NCBI GenBank assembly: GCA_030180075.1
Contig: JASNJN010000099.1
Location: 1 to 47,304, forward strand
Length of the DNA stretch: 47,304 nt
Reading direction: 5' to 3'
Source of the DNA: Mikrocytos mackini
Lineage: Eukaryota > Endomyxa > Ascetosporea > Mikrocytida > Mikrocytiidae
Positions 10,230 to 21,832 of this stretch are shown here, piece after piece. Positions within the stretch are counted from its first letter, which is position 1, and each line of letters starts with the position of its first letter. Both the position numbers and the translations under genes were made by a program. The notes beneath the pieces were generated by a model. The model saw nothing but the letters and a program-made list of their open reading frames with translations. It was not told where the DNA came from and did not search any database.

Positions 10230-11651
10230 ATGTCGAGCAATATTTCAAAAATAAACTTCATAGAGAAAATTCTCGTAGACGAAGCTTCTATTAACAACAT
10301 CCAGCCATCTCCGAACAATATCTTATACTCTTACTTTACTAGCAAGTCTTTACATATTATAGACGCATCTTCATTACAGGAGCTTTACTCAAGGCATCTC
10401 TCAACACCCATACACAGGCTAAAGTGGTCTAATGACCTTATGTTCTTTGTCATCCTCTCTAACACAAAGTCTAAGCTTGAAGTCATTAAGTTTTCAACTA
10501 CAAGCAACGACTTTATTCCTTTCTATTCCATTTCATCCAAATCCACACAGTTCAAGTACTTCAAAGTAATTTCACACTTTCTAATAATCATAGAAGAATT
10601 TTCTTTGTCTTTAAAGGTCGTAGATTTATACACCAAGAAAGTCTTGATTATAACCGATCCAAAGTTTGCAAATCATTCTACGTTCACTTGGAATTCAACA
10701 AATACTTCTTCAACTACTGAACACAATAGTAACAAAGTAAACAATATTAGCATTCTTAGAAGGTTAAACTTGGAAGACGTCGTTACAGTTGTCGATTTGG
10801 ACTCATTAAAGATAATATCGGAGTTTAAATTGTCTCTACTAAAACTAAAACAAGCTAATAAAAAAGAAGGCACTAAACAAATTAAACCTGAAATAACATT
10901 TATAAAGCAAATAGATGAAATGTTACTTCTTTTGGTGGATAACACAAACAACGCTATTTTAATTTACACTATATTTGGGCACTTAAGGAATTCTTTTTAC
11001 AGTGAAAGTTTAGGCATTTATTTTCCATTTATAGCACAAATAAATACGATTGAGAATAATGAAATCCTATTATATAATTATAACAGCGAAATAATCAAAA
11101 TAAACAGAATAACTGAAGAAGTAACTGTTCTAGACATAAAAGGCTCAGCAAAAAAGACACACAACAGTATCAACATATCTTATTTCAGCGAAGAAGAAAA
11201 GAAAATACACTTTATAAACCATGAAACAGAAATTCTAAGGCTAAACAAGCCTTTCAAAATAACAAAATTTACAACTCATTCTAACTGTAGTTCAATAAAG
11301 AAAGACAAATTGGGCCCTTACTCGTTTATATCAATAAGCTCGAATAACAGGTTTTTATATGTGGTACTTGAAGATTATAAGAATACACTATTTGTTCTTT
11401 GTTTAACAAGCTTCGCTTTTGTTTCAACTCTTAAATTGAAAAGGGAAATAAAAAAGATTGCCGTTAATAAAGATAAATGTTTAATTACAACTGGGAATAG
11501 AGATTTGGTTTTGTGGGCGGATAAAGAATTCTACAGTTTGAAAATTGAAAGTAGTGTTTGTAGGAAAATAAATGATGTTGTTTGGAATGGAAAGAAAATA
11601 GTATTGATTTCTAATGTATTTATATTTAAAGGGATTTTATGTTTTTGGTAA
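10230..11651 (+). CDS. WRAP73: WRAP73 (WDR8)-like WD40 protein
   Basis: A 473-codon intron-less frame from ATG at 10230 (MSSNISKINFIEK) to TAA. Order and spacing of several blocks follow WRAP73/WDR8. The first propeller blade (LQELYSRHLSTPIHRLKWS) is followed by a strand pair around FSLSLKVVDLYTKKVL. The mid-protein block has ILIYTIFGHLRNSFYSESLG. The C-terminus has FVSTLKLKREIKKIAVN, CLITTGNRDLVLWADKEFYS and a final blade ending GILCFW. In animals and fission yeast this protein acts at the centrosome or spindle pole body in microtubule anchoring. The microsporidian copy presumably works at the spindle plaque. The assignment is by recalled family pattern, not by a search. The protein is strongly diverged but intact. 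Confidence 0.7.
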   Translation: MSSNISKINFIEKILVDEASINNIQPSPNNILYSYFTSKSLHIIDASSLQELYSRHLSTPIHRLKWSNDLMFFVILSNTKSKLEVIKFSTTSNDFIPFYSISSKSTQFKYFKVISHFLIIIEEFSLSLKVVDLYTKKVLIITDPKFANHSTFTWNSTNTSSTTEHNSNKVNNISILRRLNLEDVVTVVDLDSLKIISEFKLSLLKLKQANKKEGTKQIKPEITFIKQIDEMLLLLVDNTNNAILIYTIFGHLRNSFYSESLGIYFPFIAQINTIENNEILLYNYNSEIIKINRITEEVTVLDIKGSAKKTHNSINISYFSEEEKKIHFINHETEILRLNKPFKITKFTTHSNCSSIKKDKLGPYSFISISSNNRFLYVVLEDYKNTLFVLCLTSFAFVSTLKLKREIKKIAVNKDKCLITTGNRDLVLWADKEFYSLKIESSVCRKINDVVWNGKKIVLISNVFIFKGILCFW

Positions 11652-13157
11652 TTTAAAAGAGAATAATTAATTATGTTATGTGTTGTTTTTTTTAATTGTA
11701 ATAATTTGTTTTATACTTAAGGTCGGTAATCATACTAAAGTGCTCTTAGCTTATAAGTGATGTTAAAGAGTGCCTAAAGGTGTGTAAGAATGTTTAAGGC
11801 GGTCTAATCTTATATCACAATATTCTGGAGTATTTGAAGTTTAGACGTTATTATTCCTCATACACGGTTGATACTATATGTGTAAACGTGTAGAAAGCTC
11901 TGTAAAAGTGTATAAATAAGGCAGCAGTGATCGGGTGACTATATATACTGTTTATAGTCTGTTGAATGCGGTTAAGTCCTAGAAACCATGTTTGAACGTC
12001 CTTAAGCCTATTCCAAAGCGTTCAAGATTCCTAGTTAATGTCCAATGTTGTCTACGTATATAAAAACCATTATAAGTAGAGTGGGACGTCTGTAAACGCG
12101 TGCTGTATGTATTATGGGTGTTTACTAATAAACTTTTTATTTTGTAAAAATCTACATTATTTCCAAACATGCGATGTTGCTATACACCCCATAATAGCTC
12201 ACACATTTGTATAAGAACCTATTAGATCCTATGAATTGCAAATCATTAAAAACTGATTTTTAAATTTTTCATGACCAACAGTGCATATAATTACTCATTT
12301 TTTGTATGAACTTAACCATTTTCAAAATAAGAATGCTGCTAATCATATTAATGCTTATAAAACAACCAATCTATAATTATATGAAATTTAAAATTAAAAA
12401 TTTAATTATCAAAAGTAAAAATATATAATCAAAAAAACACGAAATTATCATGCAAACCACCCAAATTTGCATCGGCAAAACTTATTTCGAAAGTTGATTG
12501 GGGTTGTCAAAAAATCAAAATCAAAAAATTACTCTGTCACTTGGGTACGTACGCCCAAGAAGTTCCGTTTTTACAGTGCGCGAGTAAATGTCAACGAACA
12601 AATAAGCAATCCACACCTCCAATAAAGATATATTAAAAGATTTAAAACCAAAAGGGACAAAAACCAATGTATTTATCAAGTAAAGAGTCGTACACTTCAT
12701 TTAAACACCACGATCCATGGAAATGTACTAAAGATGTAAAGATTGCTGTAAACAATGGCCGGCTGCTTTCAAATAAGCTATTATAAATACTTGAACCCTA
12801 AATTCGAATTAAACAAATAGAATCCGAAGAGAACTAATAATAAAACATGACCAGAACTCTTAAATAACGAAAATACCCAAGAAATGGTACGGAATTTATT
12901 AAAGAATACTCTTAATATACAGAAATTTGAAAATTAGATTAAGATTATGAATGAAATTCGAAATAATTAAGTAATAAATAATCCATTATGTATTTTATTA
13001 TATAGTTTTTGTTTCTAGGAATACTTATAACGTGGCTGTATGAGCAAAGCCATGTTAGAGATACCTTCTCCACTGGAGTTTGACGGTCTCAATGAATATC
13101 TTAAATAATTACGAAATTTACTTTTCATCATAAAACTTACAACAATTTATCTTTGTT
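11652..13157. other. Gene-free region before the Ty3 element
   Basis: No supported gene. 11690-12200 is slightly less AT-rich than the rest and contains TATA-like (ATATATAAAAACC, 12055) and AATAAAC stretches. This could be a decayed long terminal repeat or promoter region of the downstream retroelement. I found no matching copy after the pol gene, so I do not call an LTR. 12240-13000 is plain AT-rich sequence. Confidence 0.35.
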
Positions 13158-16100
13158 ATGCCTGACCAATATTACAATTCCAACCATAACCGCTCTCACA
13201 GCAACCGCGGACACGGCAATTTGATATCAAAGCCGACTTCAGACTGGTCACGTGGAACCAGGTCCTCACAAGGACAATACCACAGTCAAGGATCCTCATC
13301 CACATCGCATGGGCGAGCCACTCATAATCAATCGCCATCACCGGAGACTTTCACCTTCAAAACATTCATTGGAAGCACTGAGGGACCGTCAGTCAAGATA
13401 CAGAAGCTGACGCCACAAGTGATAGATGATATCGATATCGTTGGGTGGATCGACCAATTTCAACTCATTGTGAGGTCGAACAAATGGACAGAGGACGACA
13501 CATTGACAGTTCTCAAACTCATAATTGACGCTGATTATCAGAGCGTAATTTCATCGTGCCAACAGTACCAAGAGGCATTAGCAACTCTTAGGGCATATGT
13601 GTTTCCGGAAACCCGGTTCATTGAGTTTGAGTCTCGGTTGAAAAAACTCCGAGGCGAGCACTTCATGTCAAACACGTTATACCTCAAGGAGTTCAAGAGA
13701 CTGGCTAGTTTAGCGAACACATGTCTTGGCCACGAACAGAAGTTGACTGACCGTGAATTGTTCACGATGTTCTGCCATGGCTTAAGCACTGAACAGAAGC
13801 ATGCGGTAATCCTCGAAAACACGTTTGATATTGAGGAGATCGCACATGCACTCGACCAGAAGAAAAATATAAAGAACATGATTGGTTTAATCGTGCAGAA
13901 CCGATGGCCAAAATCACACAGTGAGATCCCAAGACCATTCGTGATGTCGAATTTCAATAGACAGCAGAATAGGAGATCTTCACCTTTCCGGGAACGATGC
14001 AAGCTGCATCCATCGTCCAATCACACCAACCAAGATTGCAATGCGCAACGATCAAGCAAGACATTCCCGAACCAATCGAATCAAAAACATTACTTTATGG
14101 CAGAACGGAATGTTAACCAAAACCCGTTACAGTATAATGGTAAAGTAGGAGAGCAACGAATTTCCATCTATTTTGATTCAGGTGCGTCAGCAGACTATAT
14201 TCACCCTAGACTTGCAAAATCTGGGATCGTGACTGCTTTAGACCCGGTAAGGAAAATCAGGCTGGGAGATGGAAGATAAACAGTTACCGAGAAACAAACC
14301 AAGGTGGGTTTTGCAATCGACGCATTGCCACATCAACAATTCACCACGAACGCATTAATTCTTGAGAATAGTCCCATCGATCTCATTCTGGGCTTGCAGT
14401 TTATGAAGGCCAACAAGATTGCTATCGACATGCAATCAGAGACGATTCGGATCAACAACAACGAGATCGAATTCAATCGCGCGGGAAACCTTATTACCCC
14501 AATACCAGCTATCAACTTTGCCAACACACCCTCCGAAACGACATTAGACGAGGAATTACAAGAAAAACTTCTGCTAACACATGAAGAAAATAACCAAAAG
14601 CTTATTGACCAAGCAATAGCTGATAACCCAATCGTTGGGCTCGCAAAGGGAGTACAAATAGCTATTAAGCTAAAGGACAATGAACCTGTGCACCAGAAGC
14701 CATATCGAATACCATATGCGTTGTATCACCCATGTAAAGTCGAAATAAACCGCCTACTTCAGGAAGGCATCATCCGCAGAAGCAGATCTGAATATGTGGC
14801 ACCGGCCTTCCCCATCAAAAAGAAATCGGGGGAAATTCGGTTGGTTGTGGACTACAGAGCCTTGAACAAGAAAATTTTACATGACAACCAACCATTTCCT
14901 ACCACCGAAGAATTATTATGGGACTTAAAGGGGGCTCAGTATTTTAGTACATTAGACCTAAGAAATGGATACAACTAGTTGTTGATAAAAGAAGCGGACA
15001 CTCATAAATCCAGCTTCGTGGTCCCAGGCGGTCAATATGAGTATCTTAGGATGCCATTTGGTCTGGCCTCGGCACCAAGGGAATTCCAACGATTCATGCT
15101 CTCAATGTTCCAAGACAACCCACAAGTAAAGGTATTCTTGGATGACATCATGGTATTTACCGAATCCGAAGACCAACATTATCAAGCTCTACAACGAGTC
15201 TTCAACACGCTGAAACAATACAACAGTTGTATAAACTTTCAAAAATCGACATTCTTCAAACAGAAAATCTCCTACTTAGGACATACCATCCAAAGTAGTC
15301 ATATGACTATTGATATCTCGGCTATAAAACAGCAAATGTTCGACAAAGTACCTTCAAGTAAAAGGCAGCTACGAGCCTTATTAGGCTATTTAAATTGGTT
15401 TCGGCCATATATTTTCAACTTAAGCGACTACATTGCGCCCCTGAACGAAAAATTGAAAGAGAAACGCTACCAGTGGACCGAAAAAGACAAGTCAATAGTT
15501 AAACTGATACACGAGAAGATTCATGAGCAACAAAAGCTATACTTCCCTGATATTAATAAAGAATTCAGCATGCACACGGATGCTTCAGAAACGGGGATCG
15601 CCGCGATACTATCACAGGAACAGCGCATAGTTAAGATGTATAGCGCTAAACTCAAGGATGCTGAAAAACACTATACAACCATGGAAAAGGAGTTTCTTGC
15701 CATTGTTAGAGGATTGCAGCAATTCCGTAGACTAACGCAAAATGCAAAAGTGACAATTTTCACCGATAATCGAAACCTACAATTTGACTCATGCCCGGTA
15801 AGCAGTCGAATTCAGAGATGGAAAATACTGTTAAATGAACACAACTGCCAAATAGTTCACAATCCTAGGGAACTAAATGAAGGCCCTGATTTCCTCTCCA
15901 AACTATTGCTAATCAAAGAAGAAGGCGCGATTTTTGGCATACAAAAACTTTACGAACATCAACAGTTATTTCTACAAAGCAATAGTAGGAAAAACTTAGA
16001 AGTTAAACGTTATAAAGCCTATCGGTTACTCATAGACAGAGAAGGACGACTGTCTGTACCAGAGTCGTTAGAAAGGGATTTCCTGACCTGGCTTCACACG

Positions 16101-16814
16101 AGTCTGTCACATGCAGGAATAAACAAGAGCTACAATTCGGTGAACCGATTTTATCTGGTACCCAACCTCAAACAGAAGGTTTCTGAGTTGGTGAAAACAT
16201 GCGTCCCTTGTCAGAGAAACAAGGAAATGAACAGAAAATACGGGGAATTAAAAGGGTACATTCAAGGATATGCCCCATTCAATGATATAAGCTCCGATAT
16301 CTTCGGGCCGGTCGAGCTAGGAGAATACGGCGGCTGGGGTAAGGTATTTCTTCTCACCTTCACCGATATATACACTCGTTACTCAAAAGTAATAGTTTGT
16401 GAAAATGTGCAAGGAAAGGATGTTATAAATGGATTAGCAGAATGGACAAAAGAATTCGGAATCCCGCATACCTTTTTATCCGATCAAGGGAAACAATATA
16501 CTAGCCAAGCACTAAAACGCTATTGTGAAAAGAACGGGATCAAGAAGCGCTTTTCAACCACGTACAACCCTCAGGGTAATAGTCTAAGTGAACGAATTAA
16601 CAAGACTATAGCGTTGGTGTTACGGACAAGGCAAAACGTACGGATACAAGTCCTAGCCAGAGAAATGGAAAAAGCTATTAACAATGGACATAATAGAACA
16701 CTCAACTTCTCCCCACATTTTTTTAATAAAGAAGATAAAGAAATAATTAATAATAAAATAGCTTCCTTTATCTTCATACACTGTCCTCCTGACCCAATTC
16801 CCAGTTTAGAGTGA
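13158..16814 (+). pseudogene. Ty3/Gypsy gag-pol polyprotein with two in-frame stops
   Basis: One frame of 1218 codons carries a whole retrotransposon polyprotein. Gag runs from MPDQYYNSNHN to a CX2HX4HX4C knuckle at about residue 281. Protease has FDSGAS at about 339-344. Reverse transcriptase shows RLVVDYRALNK, MPFGLASAPREFQ and FLDD at 660-663. RNase H shows HTDASETG and FTDNRN. Integrase has a zinc-binding HxxxxxH..CxxC region and catalytic D1047, D1109 and E1145 (DX35E). The frame is cut by TAA at 14277, just after the protease, and TAG at 14976, inside the RT LRNGYN block. It otherwise stays open, so decay is recent. The end (after NFSPHF) lacks a chromodomain and drifts into AT-rich sequence. 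No LTRs or primer-binding site were found. It is GC-richer than its flanks. Confidence 0.9.
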
Positions 16815-17984
16815 ACTTTCAATAATTTTGAAAATTGCTCAATAGCCCTTAACTTTTCCAAGTATAATAATTGACTTTTTGTCTAAACAAGGACTTAAAT
16901 AAATTACCATTGTCATTGAAGCTGTATTAATATGGTAAACCCTTGTTTTATGTTTAAACACATATTAAAAAGCTTAATTGGTTTATGGTTAGTTTATTAA
17001 ACAGCAATTTTCATCCAATTTGATCGAGTTTTCGTTCGAAGAAATTTATATTAGCTCGATTTTTAAAATTATATCTATTATTTATAAAATAAAATTAAAA
17101 ATCTTGTGTTTGCTTATACTTTTCACAAATACTTCCACATTGATTTCATGCGTACTGGAAATGTTACTTATATAAACAACACAAGCTATTTTGAAACACA
17201 AAGATATCTTTGCATTCAAAGAATTTCGCAATACATTTTATTGCTATTTTTATAAATTAATTATATTATTCACTCTTTATTTTTGTTCCCATTTCACTCA
17301 TTCACGTTCATTTTGCTCCTTGCCATCACTGTTGGATTTTCCCAACTCCAGGCGTTGACTTCATTTACCATTTATGTTGGCAGATCGATTTTGTTATCAT
17401 GAAGTCAATTATCAGGGTGCGAAAGAGCAAAAGGCATCTATCTAACAACCGTGTCTTCTTTGTGCGTTCTTCTAGTTGCTGTATTGTGCTATGATGAGGT
17501 GTGTTGGCCCTAAATGGCATAAGTGACTTTTACTGAGGTTGTTTCTTTTCTGTGTCTTTGAAGATCCCTATCAGAACCTTAGTCAAGTGCTTTTCGTCTT
17601 ATGTTCTTGGGATACACATGGGAAAGAAATATCTGAAAACCTATACGCCGAATGAAGATAATCACCGATTAGTTTTTAGAAATTTAAAATTTTGAAAACA
17701 GATTTTTCTGTTTATCAAAACTACGGGCACCGCCATTTGCTCAGCCTTTTCGTATTACTCATATACACTTTCAAAAACATTTTACGTTTGCCAAATAAAT
17801 TTTATTGGTCTTACAAAACATTTTTGAAAATGGAAGGCATATTTTACCTTTATCAATGAGTTTGTGAACTGGGGCGGCACATACACCAATGTAAACATAG
17901 CATTGTTATATGTACCGACTTATACCATAAACTGGGTTGTTAATTCGATTTATTTTTTATAAAACATAACAATTATAGGAAGAG
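16815..17984. other. Gene-free region after the Ty3 element
   Basis: 16815-17280 is AT-rich without features. 17290-17660 is more mixed in base composition and could be decayed coding sequence. On the minus strand it reads as short open pieces interrupted by many stops, with no motif I recognise. 17660-17984 is AT-rich again. Confidence 0.35.
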
Positions 17985-18327
17985 GGCGTTTGTTGCGCTT
18001 ATTCCGNNGTGGCCAAACACTTCTACCCATATGGATACCTAACTCAGGTTTACGACCACGACAGTACCATGTACCCTGCTCTGTATATAGCATTAGCTGT
18101 GTTACCCGAGACAGGACGGTTTTGGCATGCCACTCATATGTGGTGGTATCGGGCCTTTTATTCCTTATTCCCTTCGGCTAATTGTGCCTGCGTGGGAACA
18201 TTGGAAATTGGCCCCTACACAGTATTTTACTATGGCAGCCATTATTCGGAGGTTTCTCCGACCCAACAATCCACCCTGATCTTTCCGCAGTCATACTGTG
18301 CGTTACTAAACCAATGGGAATGTTGGG
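17985..18327 (-). repeat. Isolated copy of the leader of the 41-kb GC-rich element
   Basis: Read on the minus strand, this segment aligns with about 40837-41093. Shared blocks include GCCGAAGGGAA, AAACCGTCCTG, the run GCAGAGCAGG/ACAGAGCAGG, GGTCGT, GTTAGG and GGAAT(A/T)AG(C/T)GCAA. It extends further 5' than the 41-kb copy, starting CCCAACATTCCCATTGG at 18327. It stops just after the position where the large ORF would begin, so no coding part is present. Two Ns lie at 18007-18008. Its base composition is strikingly GC-rich against its surroundings. Forward frames of about 60-126 codons across it are not homologous to anything I know and are taken as chance. Confidence 0.75.
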
Positions 18328-18339
18328 ATTTTTTTTTAA

Positions 18340-18660
18340 TTTTAAATTTTCCCTTTATTTATCAGAATTTATATGTTACTATATCTTAATCGATCGATCT
18401 GAGCTCGTTTATTTCGTAATAATATTTATTTCGAAAAACAAGTCTAAATTTTATAAAATTATTCTCTCGAAGTTTTTGAATTTGGGTGTGAATAAGTAAA
18501 AATGTAAAATATTTGGTACGAACGGAAATGTTCCTTTTCAACTGGCAATTTTTATTAAAATTCTCTGATAAATAACATATGTTATTTTGAGATAATTTTA
18601 AACAAAACAAGTTAAATCTGAATTCATATTTAATAACTCGTGTATAGAGAGGTTTGACTG
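18340..18660. mobile_element. Truncated pogo/mariner-type MITE, right end only
   Basis: The right terminus reads, on the minus strand, CAGTCAAACCTCTCTATAC and is followed by TA at 18661-18662. This matches the ends of the MITEs at 7533 and 22327. No partner end is found to the left. The element may have been cut by the GC-rich leader copy ending at 18327. The interior is AT-rich and non-coding. Confidence 0.5.
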
Positions 18661-18662
18661 TA

Positions 18663-19014
18663 TAAATTATTAAAAAATTGAATGTTTCTGCAATACGGTT
18701 ATAAAAGTTTTTGGAAACCTCGTATATTATACATATTTACATGATACAGCCTTTATTATGTTGTTTTAATAATAATATTAATTTATGGTTTAATTTTACT
18801 TTTTAACTGGAGTTTTTTATTATTAAACATCATACATGTGTAATTAATTAGTTCTGTACACCGTTACTTCCAACCGTGTTAGTGGTTCCTATTCCCTTTC
18901 TTTGGAGAAAGAATCCCTCCTAAAGACTTCTTTTTTCTTTTCATTTCATTTCTCGAGTTTTTTATTATTCCCATAGGACTTACCCTACCTATAAATTTTC
19001 GAAGACAATGTTAG
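18663..19014. other. AT-rich spacer, no gene seen
   Basis: Mostly AT-rich. 18850-19010 is somewhat richer in C+T on the plus strand but shows no frame or repeat end. Confidence 0.35.
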
Positions 19015-19360
19015 TTGCCTCCTAAACCGGAGGTGGCTTCACCTAAAAAGAATCAGCTCTTTAAGGGTGTGTACGGACAAGTTGTCATACACCCGTCTTT
19101 AAGCATACTTGACACTAAGGTTGGCTACCTGAAAATGTTCTATCTGGATCCTTCCTCCTTGTTATATCCAAAACTCTTACTTGCGGTCTGCAAGGGCGAG
19201 GTTAAAAGCTTTACCTATGTTGTTGATATAGCGTTTGACTGCTGGGAAATTCTTCCCTGCTCTTCTTCTCCTCTGGAGGAATGCCTCTAAGGGCCCCTTA
19301 TAGGCTACCGACATTGACCGCTTTGGTGTTTGGTTCCCGGGTTGCCTTTTGAACAAGAGT
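19015..19360. other. GC-richer island, possible decayed coding fragment
   Basis: This island has clearly mixed base composition. The minus strand is open for 78 codons (19413-19177) with a basic stretch KGPLEAFLQRRRRAGKNFP. The plus strand is open for about 90 codons from a TTG at 19015. Neither resembles a family I know and there is no proper start. By composition it resembles the other GC-rich islands at 1962, 7055, 17985 and 41044, so it may be another piece of a retroelement. Confidence 0.35.
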
Positions 19361-19556
19361 ATATTATAATAAAAATTGTCAAAGTTCTGGATACTCAGAT
19401 ATATGACACCCAAAAAGTTTACAAATCCATAAACGATTCTTCAACAAATAACATATAAAATTTTGTAATTTTAATTTGGTCGCATATTTTCCAAACCCTA
19501 ATCACAAGCATTATTTTACGTAATTAAATGGGTTTTTGGTAGATATTTGGTATATA

Positions 19557-19886
19557 CAGTCATCCCTGGTTAATAGCACATTTTGGTACTCTTTCAAATT
19601 TATGTGATATTAACCAGGTAAAATTTGAATGGTGGCTTAAATCCGTCTATCGATTATATATAGCAGAATCCAAGAAAAGATCAGCATTTTGGATATACTT
19701 TTGTTATATCATAACTTTTTTGGGGTACATAACATATGTGTTGACATTTGGCCCATTTTCAGATTCGGGTTTTTGGCAAACTTTTTAATATCACATTTAT
19801 GGAAATTATAGTGGCGGACCCCCTGTTTTTTGGTGACATTAAAGAGGTGTGATCTTATAAAATGTGCTTTTAACGAGGGACCACTG
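19557..19886. mobile_element. pogo/mariner-type MITE, 330 bp
   Basis: Ends are CAGTCATCCCTGGTTAATAG on the left and, read inversely, CAGTGGTCCCTCGTTAAAAG on the right, both running into GCACATTT. TA flanks at 19555-19556 and 19887-19888. There is no coding capacity. Confidence 0.75.
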
Positions 19887-21098
19887 TACTTATTTATAAC
19901 ACAACCTATTACAAATTATAAACTAATGTCCGTGTCGTATCCTGCATCGACTATAATCATTATTACGGTAAATAAATATAGATATTAAAATATCACTAGA
20001 CTATATAGCTCTGTCATTATGAATTCATACGACAACAACTAGTGTTTTTATCAGGAACGAGACTCCCGTATTCACGGGAATCCCGGACGCAAAATCGTTC
20101 CCGGGAATCTTAGTTGATAAATCATGCTATAAATAAACTATATGTAAATACCAGGTACAATAAATTACCACGTTTTTTAGATTCGGGCAACTTTGATATG
20201 GTTAAAAATAGTTAGATTATAAGGTTCTTAAAACCTAATCGCGGAACAAAAACATCAGTTTGAAATTCTTTTACTAAATCGAGTGTAAAGCGAGCATTTC
20301 CAAACTATACAGTAAACAGCTAAAAACGTAGGATTAGCGTGTTGCGAGACTGTATAGTAGGAAATTTCGAAAAATTTGGAGATCATTATTTTGAATACCA
20401 GTGTTTTATTTTCAAAATAAGAACTTTATTTTATTTGATATCAATTAAACAACAAACAGTTAAAAGCCGATTGAGGGTATTTTAGAAAGAAAATTTCATG
20501 TCAATAAATTTTTTGATACCATGAAATAATCCCAACGAAGTCCAAAATAGTTAGGAAATCTAAAACATTAGTTAGGATCGTGTACATCGGGGTCGATCAA
20601 ACATCTACAAAATGTTTTTCACCGTGGTGTTTGATTCTATAAATAATTAAAGTACGCACAGTGACCGATAAAGAAAAGCTCAATCTCATTTAGACTTTCG
20701 CATTTATTAGTTAATTTCTTATATAGTAGGTATCAACAGGGTGGGGTTTTGGGCAGTCAAAAACCCTTTTAGACATGACAGTGGTTTTAACCGAAGAAAA
20801 CTGGTTAAAACCAAAATTTGAAAATTGAAAAATTATTTTTGAAATATTATTGAATTATCAGAAAAGATGATTAAATACGTGTAATATAGCAACTAACAAG
20901 AATTATACATTTCAAAATTTTCAAAATAATCTATTCATGAGCGATTTCGTGACCTTACAATCCGAGTTTATTTTTACTTCAAAAGTCAAAAATTTCCAAT
21001 ATGAAAATGCCGAAAAAATTTCCACTCTTCAAATTGAGGGTTTTGACATTTTTGGTGTTAAAAAGGTTTATGACGCGACGGTAATTTCCGGTTTAAAC

Positions 21099-21452
21099 TA
21101 GAGGTGAGAATTTTGCCATTTTTTGAGAACCGCCCGAACCGACCCTCCAGATGGGCTGACGGTTTCACGTTTCTCAACCGTTATATTTTCATTGAAAATC
21201 TGAAAATTTTATAAAGAAAATCATGTAAAATTTACAATCCAAACCTACTGTTACTTTTAAATATACCCAAGCTTGTTAAGAATATAGTTTAAATGCTAAG
21301 AAAATAGAAAATTATATTTATTTTGGAAATTTCCATTAAATTATATAAGTCACCTGTTAATGAGAATTTTTTCGAAAAATGACCCCTTCACCGCCCGAAA
21401 CCAAACCGCGCGGTTTGGTTTCGGGCGGGCGGGCTGATAATTCTCACCTCTA
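21099..21452. mobile_element. hAT MITE in GTTTAAAC (TAGAGGTGAG ends), 354 bp
   Basis: Ends are TAGAGGTGAGAATT and its inverse AATTCTCACCTCTA. The flanks are GTTTAAAC (21091-21098) and GTTTAAAA (21453-21460). Just inside the right end a perfect 38-bp GC-rich palindrome (21391-21428) would form a very stable hairpin. No coding sequence. Confidence 0.85.
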
Positions 21453-21460
21453 GTTTAAAA

Positions 21461-21832
21461 CAGAGATGAGAATTCTGGGCTTTTGGCTTTCCGATCCGTC
21501 CGTTGTGTGTTTCGGTCGGATTGGATCGGAAAAATTTATCGACTTTTTCTTAATAAAATTCTAAAAATTACTATTAAAAACCAATAAAAAATAGGTGAAA
21601 TATTGTGATTTTTGGCATTTAAACCGCCGATTTTCACTACTATGATAAAATAATATAAATTTCAGATTCGTTATTAAATATAAAATGGTAAAAATTCAGT
21701 GGAAAATGATTACCCGGATATTTTTCATGGTTGGCATTTTAATGAGAATTTTTTGAAAATTGGGTCGATTTTCTTCCGATTCGGTCCGTTCGGATCGGAA
21801 TCGGGTCGGACGGACGGAAACCGACACCTCTG
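21461..21832. mobile_element. hAT MITE in GTTTAAAC (CAGAGATGAG ends), 372 bp
   Basis: The left end is CAGAGATGAGAATTCTGGGC and the right end, read inversely, CAGAGGTGTCGG. It is flanked by GTTTAAAA (21453-21460) and GTTTAAAC (21833-21840). It abuts the previous MITE directly, sharing one copy of the octamer. Subterminal GC-rich repeats of GATCCGTCCG/CGGACGG type can pair across the element. Non-coding. Confidence 0.82.

Noticed and set aside
11690-12190. Possible 5' LTR of the Ty3 element
   Set aside because: No second copy was found after 16814, so the LTR cannot be supported.
13538-14020. 160-codon minus-strand frame opposite Gag
   Set aside because: Antisense of the Ty3 gag region, cysteine-rich by chance.
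17990-18499. Overlapping plus-strand frames of 63-126 codons
   Set aside because: They run antisense through a non-coding leader repeat that is conserved at 40837-41093 on the other strand.
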